A DNA stretch of 64,000 nt, from positions 1-64,000 of the forward strand of contig NZ_VOOR01000010.1 in NCBI RefSeq assembly GCF_007993045.1, given 5' to 3'. The notes beneath the pieces were generated by a model. The model ran no database searches, was not told the DNA's origin, and worked only from the letters and a program-made list of their open reading frames with translations. Positions within the stretch are counted from its first letter, which is position 1. Each line of letters starts with the position of its first letter. Below, piece by piece: positions 1 through 9,149 of the stretch. Position numbers and translations under genes: made by a program. This DNA is from Phaeodactylibacter luteus (GTDB taxonomy: Bacteria > Bacteroidota > Bacteroidia > Chitinophagales > Saprospiraceae).

Positions 1-69
1 TTGAGCAGACTGGGCGAAGGTGAAACAAGCGCATAGCATTGCCACCCAAGCCATGTACAACTTTTTCAT
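1..69 (-). CDS. Exported protein, N-terminus only (cut by window edge)
   Basis: Only the first 23 codons are inside the window. They read as a signal peptide: a short basic start (MKKLY), a hydrophobic core, then a small-residue region ending FAQSAQ that looks like a signal peptidase I site. The protein is therefore exported, but nothing can be said about its function. It is transcribed divergently from the Clp-like gene, and the 178 bases between the two starts must hold both promoters. Confidence 0.6.
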   Translation of the reverse strand, partial: MKKLYMAWVAMLCACFTFAQSAQ

Positions 70-247
70 GGATTGTTTTTTAGGAGAAGGAGTTAATTGT
101 TTTGTAATTCGAGAGGGATAACATAGGACACTATGCGTTGTTGCCGGAAAAAGCCCCAATGAAGCTATTCTGCCAAGTATCTGTCATTTTAACAAAAACG
201 TTTATCTTTCTGCCCGCACCCAATTCCTGGTACCTTCCCAATGAACC

Positions 248-3200
248 ATGCCCCTAGTAAAGCTTAACATACCCACATTAGTCAGCGATCAGGTGATAGA
301 CGAGCAGAAACAGTTTGTGCTGCGCCCGCTTTTCCTTGAGTACCCGGTCGTTTTGCGCAGGCGTTACGACAACGCCATCCTCCAATACCAGAAAGAGGTA
401 AAAAAAATTTTCCGGGGTTACCGCCTCAGCCGCCCGAAAGCCGATCAACTGTTGTGGTACTTATTCAACCCAGAGCTGCACTACCAGCAATTCGAGCTCG
501 AGTTCAACCTCAACCGGCAGCTGGTCAAAGGGGCATTTGCGGCAGTGAGCTTCGGGCTGCAGGGCCATACCTTTGTTTGCCTTCCAGGACTGAACAATTT
601 CATGTTCCTTTCCAGTGCGGCTACAAGCAGTGACCTTCGGTCGGAGTGCCGCAAGCACATCCGCAAGCTCATGTCCGATTTCCAGGCAGACGATCCTGAC
701 AATTTTAACACCCAAGACTACCTGGCCCGCCCGCAAGAGTTCATCCATGAAGTGGAAGTCACGGTCAACATAGCCTACCAGCCTTTTGAGTTTGAGGAAA
801 AAAGCCCGATGGCCTTCCTGAGCAGCCTCTTAGAGGGCACAGAGTTTGACGGGGTACAAGAAATGGAGAAGGTAGGGCAAGACTGGAACGGCTTGTACCC
901 TACCGAGCTCAGCCGGGCATATCAGCAAGACGAGCTTGTAGAACAGCTCTACCAGCTCATTTACCACTCCCAAGAAACACCTATTGCATTGGTAGGGCCC
1001 GAAGGGGTGGGCAAGCATACGATGGTACAGGAAGCCATATGGAGATACCGTTCTGAAACCTATGGCAAGGCCAAAGGCCGCCAACAGCGCATTTGGCGTG
1101 TAGACCCTACCCGGATCATTGCTGGCATGAGTGTGGTGGGCATGTGGCAAAAAAGGACAGAAGCCATCATCCGATTTGCCATCAACCCCACTGAGAACAG
1201 CAGGGGCTGCGATAAAATCCTCATCGACAACCCAATTGCCCTGCTTAGGATTGGCAAGTCTGCTCAAAATGACATGAACCTAAGCGATGTGCTGCAGCCT
1301 TACCTCGAACAACGGCAGTTCCAGCTCATCCTGATCGCGACCCCGGAAGAGTGGAAAGCGCTGCAAGAACAGGGCCGGCGCTTCAGCAGTTTGTTCCGGT
1401 TGCTGCGCATTCAAGAGCCGCCTTTGTCCAAGGTCATCGATATCATCCTGGAAAAACGCCGGCAGCTGGAGCGCGAACAAGATACCAGTATCAGTATTAA
1501 GGCGATTGAAGAGCTCTTGAGCATACAGCGGAATTTCTTGAGGCGCAAACCACTGCCAGGCAGTGTCATCCGGCTCATGCAGCAGCTGGCCGTGAAGCAC
1601 CGGCTAGGCTATGTCGATAGCCCCGAAGTCCGGGCAGAGTTCCAGGCGATCTCAGGGATGAAAGAACAGGCTTTCGCCAACACTTCCCCCGCCGGGGCAG
1701 AAGAGACGGCCAGGCAGATTGGCCAGAAGCTGGTAGGGCAGCCGCAGGCTGTCCAAGCACTAGCCGACGTGGCCCACCTTGTACAGGCCAAGCTGACCAA
1801 CCCCAACAAGCCCATCTCTTCCTTCTTGTTCGTCGGGCCTACGGGAGTCGGCAAAACACAGGCGGCTAAAGTCCTTTGCGAACACCTCACAGGAGACGCA
1901 CAGCAGCTGGTCCGTTTTGATATGAACGAATACATCGACAGCTCAGGCGTCCAACGGCTGATCGGGGACTATTACAACCCGGAAGGGCAACTGACCGGGG
2001 CGGTGAGGTACCGCCCCTTTAGCATCTTGCTGCTGGATGAAATCGAAAAAGCGCACCCGCTTGTCCATGACCTGCTGCTGCAGGTGCTCGACGACGGCAG
2101 GCTCACCGACAGCCTCGGCCGCACAGTGGACTTCTCAAATACCATCATCATTTTGACCTCGAATGCCGGGGCGCGGGAAGCAGGCTCCCAACTGGGCTTT
2201 CAGACCGATGAGCAAGCCCAGGCCCATGCCTACCGCAGGGCCATGGAGCAGACCTTCCGCCCTGAGTTCATCAACCGCATTGACCACACGGTCGTGTTCA
2301 ACCCTTTGCAGCCGGAGCATATCCTCGGCATTGCGCGCCTACAGATTCAAGAGCTGCTAAGCCGGGACGGGTTCGTCCGCAGAGCTACCATCCTGAATAT
2401 CTCGCAAGAAGCCCTGCAATGGGTATCTCACCGTGGCTTTGACCCCAGAATGGGGGGGCGGGCACTGAAGCGTCAGATTGAGCGGGACCTCACCGTCCTC
2501 TCTGCAGAACAGTTGCTGGTCAACCCACAATCAGAAGCGCCAATTATTTTTGAAATCGGGCTGCAGGGGCAGCGGCTTTCCCCTAAGGTCACCCCCTTGT
2601 CTTTTGTGGAAGAGCTCAGCGAGGGGTGGCTGCCCCACCTTCCGGAAGAGACGCGGGGCAAAGCTTTCTACAATCAGCTGCTCCGGTCTTTGGAAAAACT
2701 GCGGGAAAACCTCTCCCGGTATGAAGAGAACAAAGAGCAGCATACTCCGCTCGTATTTGAAGATGGCCAGCCTGCAGGCGGGCTGAACTGGCAGTACTAT
2801 CACTTTAAGGCTAAAGTAGAGGAAGCTCGGGAAGCCATCAGGAATATCAGCCTGGGGTTCCGCGATAAGTACTATAAAATCGGGCCGGCCATCCCCTTGC
2901 GCCTTAAAGCAGTCAATATCGTGCCCAAAAGCGATTGGTCGACCAAAGGGCTGCGGGAAAACGTAAAAGACCGGTTGTTCCAAAAGGAAGGCATACAGGA
3001 AATCAGCGACGCTTATCAGTATGCCAAAGTGCAGTTTGATAGCCTGAAATCTGAATTCCTTAACAATTACCTGAAGGTCGCCCTGTTCAACCTTCAACAA
3101 CAGGCACTGCTCGGACAGCGCCCCGCCAAAACAACGCTCCGCGTACGCTCCCTCATCAATGACAGAGGGCAAGAGCAAGCCCTATACCTCTTGCGCCGGT

Positions 3201-3544
3201 ACGAAGCCTTTTTCCAGATGCTGGACCTGTCCCACCAATGGCCGGAAGACAGCCCATACTTTACCCTCGAAGCTTATGGCATAAAGGAACTGCTAGCCGG
3301 GGAGACAGGCGTCCACCTGTTTTACTATGCGCATCAGAGCCCCATCCCCATTCAGGTCGCTTTTGGGGATAAACCTACAGCAGACGGGCCCCTTGATGTG
3401 GTCAGGGTCTATCATGGCAATCATACCGTGACCGATATCCGCAGCGGTTTTTCCAATGACTTCAATTTCACCTCAGCCGAGCTCTTCCTGATGGTCTATG
3501 CAGGCATCCCCCAAAAAGTGCGGCAGGCCATCGCCCCTGTTTAG
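248..3544 (+). CDS. Atypical Clp-like double AAA+ ATPase with release-factor-like C-terminus (paralogue 1)
   Basis: A 1098-residue relative of ClpA/B/C. Residues 1 to about 240 are not a Clp N-domain; a similar segment occurs in the paralogue at 20348-23569. AAA domain 1 has an altered P-loop (GPEGVGKH, 250-257, His where Ser/Thr is usual) and a Walker B ending D327-N328 instead of Asp-Glu, so it probably does not hydrolyse ATP. Domain 2 is intact: GPTGVGKT (530-537), LLLDEIEKAH (D597, E598) and a sensor TSN motif. The GYVG pore loop expected between RLIG and GQLT is replaced by the shorter DYYNPE (574-579). From about residue 780 a 300-residue extension follows the Clp small domain. Its last part (EQALYLLRRYEAFFQ near 970, GETGVH near 1018) resembles the PCRF domain of RF1/RF2, without a GGQ motif. 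Probably cytoplasmic; function unknown. Family membership is certain, the PCRF similarity is my reading. Confidence 0.9.
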   Translation: MPLVKLNIPTLVSDQVIDEQKQFVLRPLFLEYPVVLRRRYDNAILQYQKEVKKIFRGYRLSRPKADQLLWYLFNPELHYQQFELEFNLNRQLVKGAFAAVSFGLQGHTFVCLPGLNNFMFLSSAATSSDLRSECRKHIRKLMSDFQADDPDNFNTQDYLARPQEFIHEVEVTVNIAYQPFEFEEKSPMAFLSSLLEGTEFDGVQEMEKVGQDWNGLYPTELSRAYQQDELVEQLYQLIYHSQETPIALVGPEGVGKHTMVQEAIWRYRSETYGKAKGRQQRIWRVDPTRIIAGMSVVGMWQKRTEAIIRFAINPTENSRGCDKILIDNPIALLRIGKSAQNDMNLSDVLQPYLEQRQFQLILIATPEEWKALQEQGRRFSSLFRLLRIQEPPLSKVIDIILEKRRQLEREQDTSISIKAIEELLSIQRNFLRRKPLPGSVIRLMQQLAVKHRLGYVDSPEVRAEFQAISGMKEQAFANTSPAGAEETARQIGQKLVGQPQAVQALADVAHLVQAKLTNPNKPISSFLFVGPTGVGKTQAAKVLCEHLTGDAQQLVRFDMNEYIDSSGVQRLIGDYYNPEGQLTGAVRYRPFSILLLDEIEKAHPLVHDLLLQVLDDGRLTDSLGRTVDFSNTIIILTSNAGAREAGSQLGFQTDEQAQAHAYRRAMEQTFRPEFINRIDHTVVFNPLQPEHILGIARLQIQELLSRDGFVRRATILNISQEALQWVSHRGFDPRMGGRALKRQIERDLTVLSAEQLLVNPQSEAPIIFEIGLQGQRLSPKVTPLSFVEELSEGWLPHLPEETRGKAFYNQLLRSLEKLRENLSRYEENKEQHTPLVFEDGQPAGGLNWQYYHFKAKVEEAREAIRNISLGFRDKYYKIGPAIPLRLKAVNIVPKSDWSTKGLRENVKDRLFQKEGIQEISDAYQYAKVQFDSLKSEFLNNYLKVALFNLQQQALLGQRPAKTTLRVRSLINDRGQEQALYLLRRYEAFFQMLDLSHQWPEDSPYFTLEAYGIKELLAGETGVHLFYYAHQSPIPIQVAFGDKPTADGPLDVVRVYHGNHTVTDIRSGFSNDFNFTSAELFLMVYAGIPQKVRQAIAPV

Positions 3545-3560
3545 TGCCTGTTTGGAGCGC

Positions 3561-3782
3561 TTATGCGGATAATGTCTGCTGAAGCTTGGCGCAAAGCAAT
3601 ACAACGTTGCTGAAAGTGCCTACTACCTGCTGCCCTTCCAACAATTGGAAAGCGCCCTCGGGGGTGATACTGATGGTGTAACGGGAATGGACCTGAAATT
3701 GATCAGGCGCACGCTGCTCTGCTTGGAGGTTGAAATGGCGCAATGCACAAAGCAGCAGCTCTCGTGGGTTGGAAGCTTGCAT
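3561..3782 (-). CDS. Small protein of unknown function (73 aa)
   Basis: I do not recognise this protein. The reading frame is open further upstream, but the internal Met at 3780-3782 (MQASNPREL) gives a compact, plausible protein: an N-terminal helix (PRELLLCALRHF), then beta-strand-like stretches (QFQVHSRYTISI, GAFQLLEGQQVVG) and a C-terminal helix. This alternation suggests a small folded alpha/beta domain rather than a chance frame. It converges on the Clp-like gene with only 16 bases between the stop codons. It could still be a non-coding frame. Confidence 0.45.
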   Translation of the reverse strand: MQASNPRELLLCALRHFNLQAEQRAPDQFQVHSRYTISITPEGAFQLLEGQQVVGTFSNVVLLCAKLQQTLSA

Positions 3783-4073
3783 AAGTGTAGGAGCTTTTAC
3801 GAACAGGCAATAGTTTATTTCAGCTTTGATTACCGGGACGGCATTGTGCTTTAAAAGGGCTATCTCGCCCACGCTTGGCGCTTTTCCGCCGCCTCAGCAA
3901 TGAAAAAGGTTTTGCGCAAAAAAGAGAAAGGCAACCTAGAGCGTATTTGAAGCTCTAAAACGATGCCGGCGCATCAAGGCTATCGGACAGCCCACTTAGG
4001 CCATGTTCTGCAGAACGGCTGTAGATGGGCTGAATGCATCGTAAGATACTCTATTAGTACAAAAAACTCAAGT

Positions 4074-4311
4074 GGGGCCAAACAGATTATCGCCTCATTT
4101 AGGCTCGCCCCTGCCGTAAGGATAGGGGCCTGCCCCTGCCGCTTAGGAGGGAGCCTGACAGCAGGTGCCGCTATGCTCCGGGGCTCGCTGCCCGCTCGGC
4201 CCTGACGGGCTTGCCACCCCTGCGCAGCGCTAGGCCGGCCCCGTCATGGGCCTTGATGTGCCGGGCATCAAGGCAGAAAAGCCAAGGCCAGCCACATGTT
4301 GGCTTGGCGCT
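4074..4311 (-). repeat. Dispersed intergenic element, degenerate copy
   Basis: The core at about 4150-4235 (GGTGCCGCTATGCTCCGGGG, then CTCGGCCCTGACGGGCTTGC and CGCAGCGCTAGGCC) matches the repeat family seen elsewhere in the window, in reverse orientation. The left end (GGGGCCAAACAGATTATCG at 4074) is a recognisable but worn terminal repeat; the right end near 4311 is barely recognisable. It fills most of a 560-base gap between two small genes. The rest of that gap shows only a 12-bp palindrome, GTTCTGCAGAAC, near 4005. Confidence 0.6.
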
Positions 4312-4343
4312 GGTTTAGCGCGCTATGCCCAATTCAATAAGGG

Positions 4344-4865
4344 TTAAAACTTCGAAGCCGCTTCTTTTTTGATCGCAAGCAGAGCCTTATCCACAGCAAG
4401 CGATTCCTGCTGTTCCAAGACTTTGAAAATCATCGCTGCCAGCTGTTGCCCTGTAGCTTCCGGGCCTGCTTTTTCTGCTACCAACGAAATGATGTTCACC
4501 GATTCGTCCCTTGCAATTTTGATGATTTCCCAAAGCTGAGCCGAGACATATACTTGTTGGGTAATGTTGTGCTCATACTCCTGCTGAACGGAAAGCATCA
4601 AGGCAGCGCGCAGGGCTTTGGCAGACATCCCCTCGCGGCGGGTGCGCAGCAATAGCCCGGGGAGGGCAATGCGCTCACAGAACAGAGAAAGGCGCTCGTA
4701 AGCCTGCATCTTCATTGGCAAGCTGGCCTGCTGCAGGTCTCGGCTTATTTTCAGCTGCTCGAGCTGCTGCTGATTCTCCATATAGGTTTTTAAGACCAGC
4801 CATGCCGCCACAAAGGTCAACAGCCCAGGAATGGTCAGCTTCAAAATTTCCAGCAGGATCTCCAT
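4344..4865 (-). CDS. Conserved Bacteroidota membrane-anchored protein (DUF7935-like)
   Basis: 173 residues. One N-terminal membrane helix (about residues 7-27, ILKLTIPGLLTFVAAWLVL) is followed by a basic, Gln-rich helix and a cytoplasmic helical domain. The stretches LPMKMQAYERLSLFCERI and QQEYEHNITQQVYVS are typical of a family conserved across Bacteroidota that I recall as DUF7935. The function is not known. The gene stands alone between a repeat-filled gap and the divergent iscA-like gene. Confidence 0.75.
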   Translation of the reverse strand: MEILLEILKLTIPGLLTFVAAWLVLKTYMENQQQLEQLKISRDLQQASLPMKMQAYERLSLFCERIALPGLLLRTRREGMSAKALRAALMLSVQQEYEHNITQQVYVSAQLWEIIKIARDESVNIISLVAEKAGPEATGQQLAAMIFKVLEQQESLAVDKALLAIKKEAASKF

Positions 4866-5102
4866 GTTTATATATTTTGTGCTGCAAATAGACGAGAAAA
4901 AAGCAAAGGTAAAAACTCTAGGGCCCGGAAATCCAAATCACGCGCTAAAATGCACTGCCCCGAGAGCATGCCTCGCCCGGTACGTACAACCCCGCCATAG
5001 TTTTCCGGCTATGGTTCAAACCAAAGCAGGGCATGTGCTGTTTTGCCATGTGAAGCGCAGGTATTGGCCTGCCACTCTTTGACCAGAAACTTCTATCGAC
5101 TG

Positions 5103-5459
5103 ATGAGTACAGCAAATAAATCCGCCATTCAGGCGCCTGTATCCCTTACCGCAGGTGCCATACAAGCACTGAATGAAATCAAATCCAGCCAGAATATCAG
5201 TGATGAGCATGGGCTCCGCATTGGGGTAAAAGGTGGCGGCTGTTCCGGCTTTTCCTATATGCTGGGCTTCGACCTGCCCAAAGCGGATGACCAAGTGTTC
5301 GAGATTGAAGGCATCAAAGTCTTTATGCAAAAATCGCACGGCATTTACCTGCTGGGCATGGAAATTGACTGGGAAGAAGGGCTCAACAACCGGGGGTTCA
5401 CCTTCAACAACCCCAATGCGACCGACACCTGCGGCTGTGGCACTTCCTTTTCCGCCTGA
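5103..5459 (+). CDS. Iron-sulfur cluster assembly accessory protein (IscA/SufA/ErpA type)
   Basis: A 118-residue A-type carrier that passes Fe-S clusters from a scaffold to apo-enzymes. The three conserved cysteines are present: one in GGGCSGFSY and two in the C-terminal TCGCGTSF. The start at 5103 (MSTANKSAIQ) was chosen because the 20 residues encoded upstream in the same frame do not resemble the family and family members are about 110-120 residues. No isc or suf genes lie next to it, so the exact subtype cannot be fixed. A strong terminator follows. Confidence 0.93.
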   Translation: MSTANKSAIQAPVSLTAGAIQALNEIKSSQNISDEHGLRIGVKGGGCSGFSYMLGFDLPKADDQVFEIEGIKVFMQKSHGIYLLGMEIDWEEGLNNRGFTFNNPNATDTCGCGTSFSA

Positions 5460-5487
5460 CCTTCCCGGCTTGCCTGCAAAGAAAGAG

Positions 5488-5521
5488 ATGCCCCACCCCT
5501 ACGGAGGGGCATGTTTTTTTG
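5488..5521 (+). terminator. Intrinsic terminator after the iscA-like gene
   Basis: A 7-bp stem, ATGCCCC (5488-5494) with GGGGCAT (5506-5512), is followed by a run of eight T. The remaining 250 bases up to the next gene are AT-richer and show no coding frame. A TATAATTA stretch about 25 bases before the next start may be its -7 element. Confidence 0.85.
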
Positions 5522-5775
5522 CGCCAATTGTCAGCTGATAACAATAAGGTTTGAAATTCCTGCCGACAACTGTCCGCTTTTGTAGATATCCTCTATTTTG
5601 CGTTTTCTTCGCAATTATCCCCAGCCCCGTCAAAGCCAAGAGCCGTCAGCTTTTGAGCTCATCTGAACAACACCTTACGGACCTATGCACTTTCCCGCCT
5701 TAGCGGCAAGTAGTGCTCAATGCCCTTTTGGATTCAACATTCGACTATCTATAATTATTCACTAACCAACCATTC

Positions 5776-7638
5776 ATGAAGAAATTAATCTTTACACTTC
5801 TTCCTGCTGCGCTGCTCAGCTTTTCAGCTCAAGCCCAGCAAATCGACACTGTATTTTACGAAGGCTTTGATGGTGGCATCCCTTCTACTTGGACCATCGG
5901 GCCGGGCACTCCCGAAGGTGCGGTATGGCAGTGGGCTGATGATGCACAAGCCAATGATGCGCTTGTAGACGGAGAAGTCGTCAACGCGCTGTTTTGGGGC
6001 CAAAACCCAGCCATCGGCAGCGCTAGTGCGGCCAACGGTGCAGCCATGTACAACTCTGATGTATATGACGGAGGCGGCGTAGGTGTAGGCCAGGGGCCTT
6101 TCCCCGGTACGCATTCCGGCACGCTCACTTCGCCTTCTATTGACTGTAGCGGCTTCGAAACCCTTTACCTTACTTTCCATCAGTATGCGCGGGCCAACGC
6201 CAACGCTGTTTCCACTATCTTGGAAGTGTCTGTCGACAGTGGCATGACTTGGACCGGTTTCCCGATCAACCCCGAAGTGGTTGGCAACGGCTCCACCCCT
6301 AGCACAGACCTGGAGATTGTAGACATCTCTGATGTGGCTGGCGGAGAGCCCAACGTACAAATCCGCTTTACTTGGAACGGCCGCTACTATTTCTGGCTGA
6401 TTGATGACGTGCAGATCATCACCCCTCCTGCACAGGAGCTCGCGCTTGGCGACTTTTTCTACTCTCCGGCCAGCTACGCTACGCCTGAGTCGCAGATCGC
6501 AACCGACACCTTCGGTTTCGAAGCGGACATCAGCAACATCGGTTCTGCTGTGGCCACCAATGTGGTCCTCAAAGCCTCCATCCTTGAGCTGCTGGGCAAC
6601 AATCAGACCAACCTGATCTACAGCGACAGCCTTGTGATCGCTGAGTTCCCTCCATTCACCCGCGACTCCACGGTACAATTGGAGAACACTTTCGCGCCTG
6701 AGCTGCCACAAGGGCAGTACCGCCTGCTGTATGAACTGTACTCACAGGACGGCACAGACTTCAACCCTGGCGACAATTCCGGGCAAGAGACCTTCGAAGT
6801 ATCAGAATTCCTCTTCAGCAAAGAAAACGGCCCTGAAAGCGGTACCCGTACCGGCGACGGCTCAGACTACCAGTTTGGCAACTACTATCAGATGAGCCCG
6901 CTCTCTGGCGACAACTTCGTCGTGAGCACTGCTTCTTTCAGTGGTGTCAAAAACGCCTCCGACGGCCCGATCGCAGGGGAGCAGGTTACGCTCATCCTCT
7001 ACCGCGTTGCGGATGACGTTGCCCCAGATTTCAACAACTTCGACACCGACCTCGAGAGCACTTCCCTGGAAGCCATCGGGTTTGCCATTTACACCTTCGA
7101 AGATGGCGACGGCGGTGAGCTGATCACTATCGAACTGACCGACCTGGACGGCAACAAGATCAACCTGGAGCCAGGTGTACGTTACTTCCTTGTTGGCGAA
7201 TGGGCGGGCGATTCTGCAGATGTATTTGCCGGCACCAACGACAACATCAACTACTTCCAGATTTCTACTGTAGTGCGCACCTCACAGTGGTTCCTTGGCG
7301 GCTTTGGCCCTGAAACGACCTCTGTCATGCGCTTAGGTATTGAACTGGCGAATACAGCAGACGAAGTGGCGCTCCCTGAAGCTGCTATGAGCATCTTCCC
7401 TAACCCTGTGGCTGCGGGCAATGAGCTGAACGTACAAGTCGACCTCGAAGAGGCTTCACCGGCTATGCTCATCGTTGCAGGCATCGACGGCAAGGTCCTC
7501 AAAGTACAAGAGTACCCTAACGGTGTACAGCAGGAAACGCTGAAAGTGAGCACTGCTGGCCTTGCTGCTGGCATGTACCTTGTGCGCCTGAGCACGGACA
7601 ACGGCACCAAGACCATGAAATTCACAGTAGCGAAGTAA
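5776..7638 (+). CDS. Secreted T9SS cargo protein with choice-of-anchor J-like domain
   Basis: 620 residues. A signal peptide (MKKLIFTLLPAALLSFSAQAQ region) is followed, at about 25-215, by a jelly-roll-like domain (FYEGFDGGIP ... FWLIDDVQII) resembling choice-of-anchor J / MAM-type modules. A middle beta-rich region (220-530) has no clear match. The last 80 residues are a T9SS sorting domain: SIFPNPVAAGNELNVQV, GKVL, AGMYLVRLSTDNG, ending KFTVAK. Export through the type IX machinery to the cell surface is therefore expected. It carries no catalytic motif that I can see; an adhesive or binding role is only a guess. Confidence 0.85.
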   Translation: MKKLIFTLLPAALLSFSAQAQQIDTVFYEGFDGGIPSTWTIGPGTPEGAVWQWADDAQANDALVDGEVVNALFWGQNPAIGSASAANGAAMYNSDVYDGGGVGVGQGPFPGTHSGTLTSPSIDCSGFETLYLTFHQYARANANAVSTILEVSVDSGMTWTGFPINPEVVGNGSTPSTDLEIVDISDVAGGEPNVQIRFTWNGRYYFWLIDDVQIITPPAQELALGDFFYSPASYATPESQIATDTFGFEADISNIGSAVATNVVLKASILELLGNNQTNLIYSDSLVIAEFPPFTRDSTVQLENTFAPELPQGQYRLLYELYSQDGTDFNPGDNSGQETFEVSEFLFSKENGPESGTRTGDGSDYQFGNYYQMSPLSGDNFVVSTASFSGVKNASDGPIAGEQVTLILYRVADDVAPDFNNFDTDLESTSLEAIGFAIYTFEDGDGGELITIELTDLDGNKINLEPGVRYFLVGEWAGDSADVFAGTNDNINYFQISTVVRTSQWFLGGFGPETTSVMRLGIELANTADEVALPEAAMSIFPNPVAAGNELNVQVDLEEASPAMLIVAGIDGKVLKVQEYPNGVQQETLKVSTAGLAAGMYLVRLSTDNGTKTMKFTVAK

Positions 7639-7730
7639 TTCGTAGCGCCGCTTTTAGTGGTATAGAAATGGCTGGCCCACCTAGTGTGAGCCAGCCATTC
7701 CACTTTCCGGCTATACGGGGAGCCGCTCCG

Positions 7731-7939
7731 AAATCAAAGGGCGTGAACCCAAATGTCGCAGGCGTTTTGGTTTTCCGGGCTTTAGCCTGGCATTGGCCTA
7801 GCGCTGCGAAGGGGTGCAAGCCCGATAGGGCCGAGCGGATAGCGAGCCCCGTAGCATAGCGGCACCTGCCCTTGCGGCAGGGGCAGGCCCCACTCTCTAA
7901 GCATTGGCAGACAACGAGCTGGTTTGCGCCCAAATCAAA
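7731..7939 (+). repeat. Dispersed MITE-like element with perfect 8-bp target duplication
   Basis: The element occupies 7739-7931 (193 bp). Its left end GGGCGTGAACCCAAATGTCG and right end (ending CTGGTTTGCGCCC) are imperfect inverted repeats of each other. It is flanked by the identical octamer AAATCAAA at 7731-7738 and 7932-7939, as expected of a target-site duplication. The interior holds the family core, including CGAGCGGATAGCGAGCCCC. It has no coding capacity. It lies between the T9SS cargo gene and namZ, which converge on it. Confidence 0.88.
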
Positions 7940-7964
7940 TACCCTAAATGGCCATAGCGCGAGA

Positions 7965-9149
7965 TCAGGCATACATTAATACCGATCCCCGCTGCTCTAG
8001 GTAACGCTCGAATTCTGGGGCTTGCGCTATGCTCAAAAGCGTATCGGCTGCTTCATCCTCCTCCACCCAGCGGCGGACTGCATCGTCGCCATTCAGGATG
8101 TCGATGGGCAACAGCTTTTCTTCGTACTCGAAAGGGGGCTGCCTCCACTCTAGGCACCCAGACTCTTGATAAACCCCTTGCAGGGCCAGCAGTGATGTCA
8201 GCCAGGGGTTGAAGCGCGGGCCTGTAATGTGCAGCTGATAGCCCCCACAGGACTGCCCCTGCCATTTTTCGAAAGTCGGCTCAAAAAACACTGGGCGCAG
8301 CCTGCAATCTTCAGCCCCACCTGCCTTCAGGCGCTCTTGCAAACTATCCAAGTGCCTGAACGGATCAAAACCCGGGTGGCCAAAGAGCTCGAAAGGCCGG
8401 GTAGTGCCCCGCCCTTCAGAAAAATTGGTCCCTTCCCAGAGCACCTGCCCTGGAAAAACATGGGCTGTCTCTAGCGAAGGTATATTGGGAGAGGGGTTGA
8501 CCCATGGCAGCCGGCAATCGCGCCAAGCCATATTCCTCCCCCAGCCCTCCATAGCGACTACTTCCAGATCACATTGGACACCCAAGTGCCGTACGCCCAG
8601 GAGGGCCAGTTCGCCCATGGTAAGGCCGTGCTGCATAGGCAAAGGGTACAAGCCGATAAAAGACCTGAACCTGGGCAACAGCACATTCCCCCTTACTCTA
8701 GTGCCGCCAAGCGGGTTCGGCCGGTCGAGCACCCAAACCGGGATGCCGGCCTGGCCGCAAGCTTCCATGGCCAGCAGCATAGTGACTGAAAAGGTATAAG
8801 GCCTTGCGCCAATATCCTGCAGGTCGACGACGAGCAGGTCTATATCCTGTAGCATCTGAGGCGAAGGCGTGCGGGCCTCAGCATAGAGGCTGTAGACGGG
8901 CAGCCCCAAATGTGGGTGCCTACTATGAGGCGTTTCTATCATATTGTCTTGTGCATCGGCAAAGAGGCCATGCTGAGGGGAGAAAATAGCCGCTAGCCGA
9001 GCGCCAAAAACCTGATGCATGGCCAGCACCCCATCCTTGCAGCCTGCGGTGACAGAAGCACTATGGCAAAGGTACCCAATACGGCCGCCGGCTTTACCCT
9101 GCAAGGCAGGGCTTTGCAGCAGCCGGCCGAGCCCGGTCTGAACGCTCAT
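7965..9149 (-). CDS. namZ: Exo-beta-N-acetylmuramidase family protein (NamZ, DUF1343)
   Basis: 394 residues, the usual length for this family, which removes terminal N-acetylmuramic acid (MurNAc) from peptidoglycan fragments. Family hallmarks include SPQHGLFADAQDNM, LPVYSLY, DLLVVDLQDIGARPYT, WVLDRPNPLGG and LWEGTNFSEGRGTTRPF. Its ATG overlaps the murQ stop codon by one base (TGATG), so the two are co-translated. No signal peptide is visible, and overlap with murQ leaves no room for an upstream extension. That is unusual, because characterised members are exported. Placement with murQ supports a MurNAc recycling role. Confidence 0.92.
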   Translation of the reverse strand: MSVQTGLGRLLQSPALQGKAGGRIGYLCHSASVTAGCKDGVLAMHQVFGARLAAIFSPQHGLFADAQDNMIETPHSRHPHLGLPVYSLYAEARTPSPQMLQDIDLLVVDLQDIGARPYTFSVTMLLAMEACGQAGIPVWVLDRPNPLGGTRVRGNVLLPRFRSFIGLYPLPMQHGLTMGELALLGVRHLGVQCDLEVVAMEGWGRNMAWRDCRLPWVNPSPNIPSLETAHVFPGQVLWEGTNFSEGRGTTRPFELFGHPGFDPFRHLDSLQERLKAGGAEDCRLRPVFFEPTFEKWQGQSCGGYQLHITGPRFNPWLTSLLALQGVYQESGCLEWRQPPFEYEEKLLPIDILNGDDAVRRWVEEDEAADTLLSIAQAPEFERYLEQRGSVLMYA

